Positions 6,584-12,685 of a stretch of DNA of 16,525 nucleotides are shown here, piece after piece (the first letter of the stretch is position 1; every line of letters begins with the position of its first letter). The translations under genes and the position numbers were made by a program. Under the pieces are notes generated by a model. It worked only from the letters and a program-made list of their open reading frames with translations, was not told where the DNA came from and made no database searches. This DNA comes from CAMLHP01 sp035707845 (GTDB lineage: Bacteria > Gemmatimonadota > Gemmatimonadetes > Gemmatimonadales > GWC2-71-9). The stretch is taken from positions 1 to 16,525 of the forward strand of contig DASSTP010000172.1 in NCBI GenBank assembly GCA_035707845.1. Reading direction: 5' to 3'.

Positions 6584-8203
6584 GCTCATCCTTGCCTCGC
6601 CCGCTTCCTTGAACTCCGATGACGGCGACCAGCTGGGCGTCTGGGGGGCATCGGCCACCAGCAGCGCCGCTCGGGCGATCACCTTCATCTGCTGCACGGC
6701 GCCGGCGTAGTCGAAGCTCGGCAGTACCTCGTCGCTGGGCTGGTGGTAGCGGTGGGCGGTATAGTCGTCGCTGACCTGCTTGGCGTAGCCGGCCGGCTTC
6801 CCGACGAAGCGAGTGGGTCCCTCGATCGACAGCGCCGGGACGCCGGCCCGGGCAAAGGGGAAGTGGTCGGAGCGGAAGAAGGCGCCCGTCCGGAGTGCTT
6901 CGGGGTTCACCGTGACGCTGAGTCCCTCGGCCCGGGCGGCCTGGCGGAAGGTGGCGCCGAGCGAGGATTGGTCGAGCCCCAGGGCTCCGACATCGCGTGA
7001 CGCGCCGTGAAGGTTCATCACGTCCATGTTGAGCACCCCGGCCATGTCCCTGAGTGGTATTGTGGGCCGGGCGGCGAACGCGGTCGAACCCAGCAGGCCG
7101 GCCTCTTCCGCCGCAAATCCGATAAAGACGATGGACCGGTCGGGCCGTACGCCGGAGCGGACCATGGCGTCCGCCACCGTCAGCACCGCTGCCGTGCCTG
7201 ACGCGTTGTCCTCAGCGCCATTGTAGATCGAGTCGCCATCGACCGGCGTGCCAATCCCGAAATGGTCATAGTGCCCGCCGATGAGCACCGCCTCCGCCTT
7301 GTGGGGCCCGTGACCGGGCAGGCGCGCCACGACGTTCATCGTCTCGGTTCGCTCCACCTTACTCTCCACCGAGGCCGACGCGGTGGCAGCAAGGGAGACC
7401 GGCTTGAACCCGCGGCGCGCCGCAGCCCTGGTCAGGGAGTCGAGCCGGGCTGCGCCTCCCATGAGCCGACCCGCGGCCTCTTGGGTGAGCCAGCCAGCTA
7501 CGATTAGCGGACCACTCTGGCGGGCCACCCGGATCTGCGGACCCGACCAGGACGACGACACCGTGCTCCAGGGATACGTGGCGCTCTCGTCGGTGTGAAT
7601 CATCAGGATGCCGGCTGCGCCCTGCCGCTCGGCCTCCTCGATCTTGTAGGTCCAGCGCCCGTAGTAGGTGAGCGTGCTGCCGCGGAAAAGCGTGGAATCC
7701 TGCAGGCCGGGGTCGTTCACCAGCGTCACCACGATCTTCCCCTTCACGTCCTCGCCAGCGTAGTCGTCCCAGTTGTATTCCGGCGCCACGATGCCGTACC
7801 CCACATAGACCAGCTCGCCGCTGGCTGACACGCTGCTGGTGTCATGCATGGACCAGAGCATGTAGTCCTTCATGTACGACAGTGTCTCGGTGCTGCCGCC
7901 ATGCTGCACGGAAAGTGTCGGCGACGGGGTGAGCGAGACTATCGGCACCGTGTGGTAATAGGTGCCGGAGTCGCCGGCAGGCTCGAGGCCGAGGCGCTCG
8001 AACTGGGTCTTGAGGTAGAGTGCCGCCAGCTGACCTCCGCGAGTCCCCGGCTTCCGGCCTTCGAGGAGGTCGTTGGCCAGGAACTCGAGGTGCGCCTGCA
8101 TGACGGTGCCGTTTATCGCGCGGGCGGCGCGGGTGCCGTCGCTGACCTGCTGGGCAGAGAGGGGGACAGCGATGAGAGTAAGAGCGAGAAGGAGTCTGGT
8201 CAT
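6578..8203 (-). CDS. Secreted M28-family zinc peptidase with PA domain
   Basis: The product has 541 residues. The signal peptide ends near L-S-A|QQ (residue 17), so the enzyme should be exported. A protease-associated insert (about 125-275) contains G-Y-G-I-V-A and D-Y-A-G-E-D-V-K-G-K-I-V. The M28 catalytic domain carries the two-metal site: H311 in G-G-H-Y-D-H, D332 in G-A-E-D-N-A-S-G, E366/E367 in A-A-E-E-A-G, D394 in N-M-D-V and H447 in S-D-H-F-P-F. All expected ligands are present, so it is probably an active aminopeptidase or carboxypeptidase; substrate is not predictable. It is the third gene of the ompA-lipoprotein-peptidase run. Its ATG follows the heptad tract almost directly and has no Shine-Dalgarno. 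Confidence 0.92.
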   Translation of the reverse strand: MTRLLLALTLIAVPLSAQQVSDGTRAARAINGTVMQAHLEFLANDLLEGRKPGTRGGQLAALYLKTQFERLGLEPAGDSGTYYHTVPIVSLTPSPTLSVQHGGSTETLSYMKDYMLWSMHDTSSVSASGELVYVGYGIVAPEYNWDDYAGEDVKGKIVVTLVNDPGLQDSTLFRGSTLTYYGRWTYKIEEAERQGAAGILMIHTDESATYPWSTVSSSWSGPQIRVARQSGPLIVAGWLTQEAAGRLMGGAARLDSLTRAAARRGFKPVSLAATASASVESKVERTETMNVVARLPGHGPHKAEAVLIGGHYDHFGIGTPVDGDSIYNGAEDNASGTAAVLTVADAMVRSGVRPDRSIVFIGFAAEEAGLLGSTAFAARPTIPLRDMAGVLNMDVMNLHGASRDVGALGLDQSSLGATFRQAARAEGLSVTVNPEALRTGAFFRSDHFPFARAGVPALSIEGPTRFVGKPAGYAKQVSDDYTAHRYHQPSDEVLPSFDYAGAVQQMKVIARAALLVADAPQTPSWSPSSEFKEAGEARMSD

Positions 8204-8207
8204 GTGG

Positions 8208-8319
8208 ACGAGGGACGAGGGACGAGGGGCTTGGGGCTTGGGGCTTGGGGCCTGGGGCCTGGGACGAGGCGCCAGTGACCAGCCGCCAGCGACCTGCGAC
8301 CTGCGACCTGCGACCTGCG
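8208..8319. repeat. Heptad-register element 4, 16 units, mostly direct repeats
   Basis: This is the longest tract: 112 bp in exact 7-bp register filling the gap between two co-directional genes. On the plus strand it has three ACGAGGG, three GCTTGGG, two GCCTGGG, one ACGAGGC, a mixed block (GCCAGTG, ACCAGCC, GCCAGCG) and four ACCTGCG. Unlike the other large elements it has little self-complementarity. It contains unit types also seen in elements 1, 2 and 8. It starts next to the TAG of the lipoprotein gene and ends 4 bases before the peptidase ATG, so it forms the whole intercistronic leader. Confidence 0.9.
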
Positions 8320-8320
8320 A

Positions 8321-9433
8321 CTACTGATATTGTATATACAACGGCGCCGGAAACAGCCGGATCACCTGCTGCGGCGTCAGCATCGGCTTGTCGTTCTTGT
8401 AGAAGAGCTTGAAGCCGGTGTACTGCACGGGATAGCGCTGGATCACGTGGCGCCAGGTGCTGCGCTTGAGCGACGGCGGCCCGAAGCCATCCATGTCGAT
8501 CACCACCTGCACGTGGGGATCGCGGATGATCTTGTCGGTGTTGGTGAGCATGCCCTCGGTGAAGCGATGCACCACCAGCACCTTGGGTGGGACGTGGGTC
8601 CGCTGCACGATGTCCGTGAGCATGCCGATGGCGTAATTCACCTCGCTCGCGTCCATGGTGCCAATCTTCCGTCCCGGCCGAGCCCCTCCCTTCATTGCAA
8701 ACTCGGGATCGAGCGCCAGGTGGACGTAGGGGCGCTCGAGGTAGGGGATCAGCCTCGGCAGCTCCGCCTGCACCGTGCTGCGTCCCACCTGGATATCCAG
8801 GAAGAGCAGCCATTTCCTCGCCTCAGCCCACCGCGCCACTCGCTCGATGAGACTGTCGGTCATCCGCAGGCGGTGCATCCCGTCGCGCCCTTCGCTGCCC
8901 TGCGCCACGGTGACAATGAGATGAAGTGCCGGGATGACGGTCTTGCTGCTGTCGGCCTCGGCCCAGGTCTGCGCGGTGGAATCGAGCTGGGCCATCATCT
9001 GGTCAGGCGGCAGCTCGCCGAGGATGCCCATGCGGCGCGAGAGCGGATTGCCGTAGTAGGCGATGATCCGATGCGAGGGAAGGAGCGAGCCGGGGAGCGG
9101 GGTGGGCAGTTTGGGCCAGGGCACCGAATCGGTGGATGCAGACGATGCCGGAGCCGCCGACGCACTTCGGCGCTTCCGGGCCCTGGCAAGCGAATCAGCC
9201 CGCCGGAGCGAGTCGGTCCGGATGCTGTCCGCCCGGATGCTGTCGGCCCGCTGGATGGCCTTGGCGATGCTGTCCCGCCGAAGACTGTCCACCCGGATCG
9301 AATCGGCCACGCGCAGGGAATCGGCGACCTGCTGGGCGCGGCGGGCTTCGGTGTTGCAGGCGGCGAGCAGCATTGCGCTGAGCGCCAGGCGCGGAGCGCT
9401 CAGCGCCAAGCGCTTAGCGCGCCGGCAGTACAT
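8321..9433 (-). CDS. Lipoprotein with ADSIR repeats and barrel-like C-terminal domain
   Basis: The product has 370 residues from the ATG at 9433; a TTG at 9442 is an alternative. The signal peptide has a basic n-region and ends in the lipobox L-A-A-C with C26 as lipidation site. Residues about 32-85 repeat the pattern A-D-S-(I/L)-R, a polar helical spacer. The C-terminal 260 residues, from R-I-I-A-Y-Y-G-N-P, alternate hydrophobic strands and helices (I-P-A-L-H-L-I-V-T, W-L-L-F-L-D-I-Q-V-G, Y-V-H-L-A-L-D-P-E-F, K-V-L-V-V-H-R-F, V-Q-V-V-I-D-M-D-G-F), suggesting a (beta/alpha) barrel, possibly hydrolase-like with acidic residues at strand ends. I cannot name the family. The gene overlaps the end of ompA by 20 bases, and its signal peptide is largely encoded by heptad element 5. 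Confidence 0.7.
   Translation of the reverse strand: MYCRRAKRLALSAPRLALSAMLLAACNTEARRAQQVADSLRVADSIRVDSLRRDSIAKAIQRADSIRADSIRTDSLRRADSLARARKRRSASAAPASSASTDSVPWPKLPTPLPGSLLPSHRIIAYYGNPLSRRMGILGELPPDQMMAQLDSTAQTWAEADSSKTVIPALHLIVTVAQGSEGRDGMHRLRMTDSLIERVARWAEARKWLLFLDIQVGRSTVQAELPRLIPYLERPYVHLALDPEFAMKGGARPGRKIGTMDASEVNYAIGMLTDIVQRTHVPPKVLVVHRFTEGMLTNTDKIIRDPHVQVVIDMDGFGPPSLKRSTWRHVIQRYPVQYTGFKLFYKNDKPMLTPQQVIRLFPAPLYIQYQ
9191..9340 (-). repeat. Degenerate repeats coding for ADSIR/DSLRR
   Basis: The DNA on the minus strand encodes about ten imperfect copies of D-S-(I/L)-R with spacings of 4 to 8 residues. Related 15-base stretches, such as two GGATGCTGTC copies near 9220-9245, recur on the plus strand. 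It encodes the spacer between lipid anchor and globular domain. Confidence 0.5.
9375..9420. repeat. Heptad-register hairpin element 5 (GCGCTGA type)
   Basis: Six 7-bp units in register (GCGCTGA, GCGCCAG, GCGCGGA, GCGCTCA, GCGCCAA, GCGCTTA), then GCGC. It includes a perfect 11-bp inverted repeat (9375-9385 and 9396-9406) with a 10-base loop. The ompA stop codon (9414-9416) is the end of the sixth unit. Read on the minus strand the tract also encodes L-A-L-S-A-P-R-L-A-L-S-A of the lipoprotein signal peptide. Confidence 0.85.
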
Positions 9434-10832
9434 GCACTTCAATCCGGCGGTTCCGGTTCTGCGCCGCCGTGTCGGTCCCGCTGGTCAGCGGGTTGGCGTT
9501 CCCGTAGCCCTTGGCGACAAGCTGCTGCAGCTTCACTCCACGGGTGATCAGGTAGCGCCGCACCGCCTCGGCGCGCAGCTGGGTGAGCGTCTGCGTCTCC
9601 TGCGATGTGCCATCGCCGTACGCCGCAATTTCCACCGTGACATCCGGATGCGAAGTAAGCAGCGTGGCCAGGGAATCCAGCGCGGCCCGGCCGTCAGCGG
9701 GCAAGCGCGCGCTGCGCGCAGCGAACTGCACGCCGGTCAGCACTCGGCTGCTGCCGGGCGAGAGCTGGCCGCCGCCCTCGGTGCCGGGTGGCACGCCAGG
9801 CGGGCAGCCGAATGCGTTGACGGTCGTGCCGGCCGGGGTGCGCGGGCAGCGATCCAGTCCATCCAGCACCCGGTCACCATCTTCATCGCCGGGGCAGCCG
9901 AGCTGGTCCACGCTGGCGCCGGCCGGCGTATCGGGACAGCGATCGACGCCGTTGGCCACGCCGTCGCCGTCGGAATCCTCCGGGCAGCCCTTCTCGTTCA
10001 CCGCCGCACCGGCAGGTGTGTCGGCGCAGGCATCGAGCCCATCGGGTACGCTGTCGCCGTCGGTATCGAGCGGGCAGCCCGCCTCGTTGACCTTGGCGCC
10101 GGCTGGCGTCGTGGGGCAGCGGTCCAGCCCATCGAACACGTCATCACCATCAGTGTCGGTGGGACACCCGTCGCGATCGGTCAGCGCGCCGAGCGGTGTG
10201 TCGGGGCAGCGATCGTCAATGTCGTAGACGCGATCCTGGTCGCTGTCGGTAAGCGGCTTGCTGCCCAGCATGACGCTGAGGCCCAGGCTGGCGCCCACGT
10301 TGGTGATGCCGGTGGACGAGCCGCCCACCGAGGACGACGCATGCGACGCGATGCCATCGAGCCGCACCATGATCGTGGGGGAGATGGCCATGCGCGCGCC
10401 CACGCCGCCCACGAGCCCGCCGGTCGAGCCGCAGGGTCCGAGAATGGTGCTGCCGGGACAGACGTCGGAATCGTACCTGGTGACGCCGTAGCCGACCCGG
10501 AGGAAGACCGAGCTGGCAGAGCCCAGGGGCAGGTTGCCGAGCAGCGCGCCGCCGTAGGTCTGCACGCTCCAGGAGCTGGGCGACAGCGAGATGATCCTGG
10601 ATTCGGAGCTGTAGACGCCGAATTCGCCCTCGACCGACAGATTCCGGTGCAGCCAGAGCCCCAGCCGGCCGATGCCACCGGCACCGCCCTTGAGGTTGGT
10701 GTTCCCGTCGAAATGGAGATAGCTGCCGGCCGCGCCGGCTTCTATCAGGTAGCGCCGCTGCTGGGCACCAAGTGGTGCCGTGCCCGCCACCGCGAGGAGC
10801 AGGGCCAGTGTGGCACAACGGGAGAATGGCAT
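9414..10832 (-). CDS. OmpA-family outer membrane protein with TSP3 repeats
   Basis: The product has 472 residues. The start at 10832 gives a clean signal peptide cleaved after L-G-A (residue 23); longer in-frame starts upstream lack such a sequence. Residues about 25-190 alternate short hydrophobic strands with Gly and Ser, as in an 8-stranded OmpA-type beta barrel. Residues 196-344 are five calcium-binding thrombospondin type 3 repeats of about 30 residues (D-x-D-G-D-x-V-x-D-G-x-D-x-C-P-x-T-P-x-G). Residues 365-472 form the peptidoglycan-binding OmpA C-terminal domain, with L-R-A-E-A-V-R-R-Y-L and Q-N-R-N-R-R-I-E-V. It likely links the outer membrane to peptidoglycan. It is the first gene of the envelope operon. 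Confidence 0.92.
   Translation of the reverse strand: MPFSRCATLALLLAVAGTAPLGAQQRRYLIEAGAAGSYLHFDGNTNLKGGAGGIGRLGLWLHRNLSVEGEFGVYSSESRIISLSPSSWSVQTYGGALLGNLPLGSASSVFLRVGYGVTRYDSDVCPGSTILGPCGSTGGLVGGVGARMAISPTIMVRLDGIASHASSSVGGSSTGITNVGASLGLSVMLGSKPLTDSDQDRVYDIDDRCPDTPLGALTDRDGCPTDTDGDDVFDGLDRCPTTPAGAKVNEAGCPLDTDGDSVPDGLDACADTPAGAAVNEKGCPEDSDGDGVANGVDRCPDTPAGASVDQLGCPGDEDGDRVLDGLDRCPRTPAGTTVNAFGCPPGVPPGTEGGGQLSPGSSRVLTGVQFAARSARLPADGRAALDSLATLLTSHPDVTVEIAAYGDGTSQETQTLTQLRAEAVRRYLITRGVKLQQLVAKGYGNANPLTSGTDTAAQNRNRRIEVHVLPAR
9801..10247 (-). repeat. Five tandem TSP3-coding repeats, about 90 bp each
   Basis: This is the coding region for the five type 3 thrombospondin units of the OmpA protein: one of 29 residues and four of 30. 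Each has paired Asp-rich calcium loops and two cysteines. The spacing is regular and the DNA copies are diverged. Confidence 0.8.
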
Positions 10833-10977
10833 GCGCCAATAGATACGATGGCCGGCGCACCGGGACAAGGCGACACCACCCTTGCCTCCATTCCGGTGCG
10901 CACTACGATTCGTTCGGAGGCCGTCCGGAGTCATCACCTCGTGGGAGTCGCAGGGGACTTGTGAGCCGTTCAACACG
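10833..10977. promoter_or_regulatory. Divergent promoter region of ompA operon and pfkA
   Basis: The intergenic region is 145 bp. For the minus strand, TTGTCC (10863-10868), a 17-base spacer and TATCTA (10840-10845) form a plausible promoter whose start point would fall at or next to the ompA ATG. For the plus strand, TTGCCT (10882-10887), a 16-base spacer and TACGAT (10904-10909) precede pfkA by about 65 bases. A perfect 9-bp inverted repeat, GCGCACCGG (10855-10863) and CCGGTGCGC (10893-10901), puts one arm in or at the edge of each spacer, as an operator for one regulator acting on both genes would. The matches to consensus are partial. Confidence 0.35.
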
Positions 10978-12057
10978 ATGCGCATAGCCATTTCCACCGG
11001 CGGGGGCGACGCCCCCGGGCTCAACGCCGTCATTCGCGCCGTCGTGCTGAGCGCCCACCAGCGGGCCTGGCAGACCTACGGCATCCAGCGGGGCTTCGAG
11101 GGGCTGCTCAGTTTCGACGGCGTCGTGGCGCTGGGGCCCGCCGAGGTGCGCGGCATTACCCACCTGGGCGGTACCATCCTGGGCACCACCAACCGGGGCA
11201 ACCCCTTCCGATGGGTGGCACGCAACGAATCAGGCGTGGAGTACGAGCGAGATCGTTCCGACGACCTCTGCGCCGCCTTCCACGCTTCCGGTTTCGATGC
11301 GCTCGTGAGCATCGGCGGTGACGGCAGCATGCAGATCGCCCACCAGCTCGCGCTCGAGGGACTGCCGGTCGTCTGCGTGCCCAAGACCATCGACAACGAC
11401 GTCTACGGAACCCAGCGCACCTTCGGCTTTGACACCGCGGTCAGCACGGCGACGGAGGCGCTCGACCGCCTGCACAGCACGGCCGAGAGCCACGAGCGCG
11501 TCATGGTGGTGGAGCTGATGGGGCGCGACGCCGGGTGGATCGCCCTCAACAGCGGCATCTCCGGCAGCGCCGACGTCATCCTGCTACCGGAAATTCCCTT
11601 CGATATCGAGAAGGTCTGCGACAAGATCCGCCGGCGGGAAGCTGCGGGCCGGCACTTCAGTATCGTGGTGGTGGCCGAAGGGGCGTGCGCCCGCGGCGAC
11701 AGCCCGGTGCTGGTGGAGCGGCGGGGCGTGGGCACGGTGGACCGGCTGGGCGGCATCGCCGGCCAGGTGGCCCACGCCGTGGCGCAGCGCACCGGCAAGG
11801 AAGTGCGGACGCTGGTGCTCGGCCACCTCCAGCGGGGCGGCACGCCCACCACCTACGACCGGCTGCTCGGCCTCCGTTTTGGCGCAGCCGCCGTTCGCGC
11901 CATTGCCAATGGCGAGTTCGATGTCATGGTGGGGCTCAATAATTCCACCATCACCACGGTGCCGCTCGGCGACGTCGTGGGTCGGCAGAAGTTGGTCCCG
12001 CTCGACAGCGACACGATCCAGACGGCGCGGGAGCTGGGGATCAGTCTGGGGGATTAG
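10978..12057 (+). CDS. pfkA: 6-phosphofructokinase, probably ATP-dependent
   Basis: The product has 359 residues and phosphorylates fructose 6-phosphate to fructose 1,6-bisphosphate in glycolysis. The ATG at 10978 gives the canonical opening M-R-I-A-I-S-T-G-G-G-D-A-P-G. Residues 113-117 read GGDGS: G116 aligns with E. coli G104, the position that is Asp in pyrophosphate-dependent enzymes, so ATP use is favoured. P-K-T-I-D-N-D (135-141) has catalytic D139, and K136 replaces the Gly of E. coli-type enzymes. M-G-R-D-A-G-W and H-L-Q-R-G-G-T-P are also present. The G104/K124 combination is typical of the mixed-substrate group. No Shine-Dalgarno is near the start. The TAG stop touches the heptad element shared with convergent pabA. 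Confidence 0.93.
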   Translation: MRIAISTGGGDAPGLNAVIRAVVLSAHQRAWQTYGIQRGFEGLLSFDGVVALGPAEVRGITHLGGTILGTTNRGNPFRWVARNESGVEYERDRSDDLCAAFHASGFDALVSIGGDGSMQIAHQLALEGLPVVCVPKTIDNDVYGTQRTFGFDTAVSTATEALDRLHSTAESHERVMVVELMGRDAGWIALNSGISGSADVILLPEIPFDIEKVCDKIRRREAAGRHFSIVVVAEGACARGDSPVLVERRGVGTVDRLGGIAGQVAHAVAQRTGKEVRTLVLGHLQRGGTPTTYDRLLGLRFGAAAVRAIANGEFDVMVGLNNSTITTVPLGDVVGRQKLVPLDSDTIQTARELGISLGD

Positions 12058-12126
12058 GCATGGGGCGTGGGGCGTGGGGCCTGGGAGGTAAGACCCCCAT
12101 GCCTCAGGCCCCATGCCCCACGCCCA
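12055..12126. repeat. Heptad-register hairpin element 6 between convergent genes
   Basis: From 12058 the DNA reads in 7-bp units: GCATGGG, two GCGTGGG, GCCTGGG, AGGTAAG, then ACCCCCA, TGCCTCA, GGCCCCA, TGCCCCA and CGCCCAT. The two halves are complementary over roughly 25 bp with a few mismatches and a bulge. The pfkA stop (12055-12057) touches its left end. The last residues and stop of pabA (M-G-V-G-H-G-A) are encoded by its right half. It is the same unit type and gene arrangement as element 2. Confidence 0.85.
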
Positions 12127-12685
12127 TTTCGAGGAAGTTCCCCACGATCCGATGCCCGCTCCCCGTCAACACCGACTCCGGATGAAATTGCACGCCGAAC
12201 ACCGGATAACTCCGGTGCTGCAGCCCCATGATGTCGCCATCGGGTGACGTGGCGGTGACCTCCAACTCCTCCGGGAGCGCGTCCCGGTCCACCACCAGCG
12301 AGTGATAGCGGCCCGCGGTCAGCGGCGCCGGCAGCCCGGACAGGATCCCTCGACCCTCATGACTGATTTCGCTCGCCATGCCGTGCATCGGCCGCCGTGC
12401 CTGCACGATGCGGCCGCCGTACGCGGTGCCAATGCATTGATGCCCGAGGCAGACACCGAGGATCGGGATCTCGGCGCCGAAGTGCCGGATGGCCTCGACG
12501 GACACACCGCTCTCGGCGGGCGTGCATGGCCCTGGCGAGATGATGACGTGCGACGGCGCCATCGCCGCGATGTCGTTCAGGGTGATCGCATTGGTCCGCC
12601 GCACCATCGCCTCACCGCCCAGCTCCCGGACATAGCGCGCCAGGTTGTGGACAAAGCTGTCGGTGTTGTCGAGGATCAGGATCAT
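12104..12685 (-). CDS. pabA: Aminodeoxychorismate/anthranilate synthase glutaminase subunit
   Basis: The product has 193 residues and is a class I glutamine amidotransferase. The catalytic triad is C79 in G-V-C-L-G-H-Q, H168 and E170 in F-H-P-E-S-V; the opening M-I-L-I-L-D-N-T-D-S-F and P-G-P-C-T-P are typical. The start at 12685 gives a 4-base ATGA overlap with the pabB stop; an ATG at 12694 is possible. It supplies ammonia to the PabB subunit. PabA and TrpG cannot be separated by sequence alone and many bacteria share one subunit, so it may also serve TrpE. Pairing with a PabB-type partner in a pterin operon favours pabA. The last seven residues are encoded by heptad element 6. Confidence 0.9.
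   Translation of the reverse strand: MILILDNTDSFVHNLARYVRELGGEAMVRRTNAITLNDIAAMAPSHVIISPGPCTPAESGVSVEAIRHFGAEIPILGVCLGHQCIGTAYGGRIVQARRPMHGMASEISHEGRGILSGLPAPLTAGRYHSLVVDRDALPEELEVTATSPDGDIMGLQHRSYPVFGVQFHPESVLTGSGHRIVGNFLEMGVGHGA

Noticed and set aside
8208..8319. CRISPR array
   Set aside because: Units are 7 bp and contiguous, without unique spacers of constant length; there are no cas genes.
9063..10964. Plus-strand open frame of 633 codons
   Set aside because: It is antisense to the OmpA and lipoprotein genes, which have signal peptides, calcium repeats and family motifs. Long antisense frames are expected in GC-rich DNA.
10978..12057. Pyrophosphate-dependent phosphofructokinase
   Set aside because: GGDGS has Gly where PPi-dependent enzymes have Asp. 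K136 alone does not indicate PPi use.
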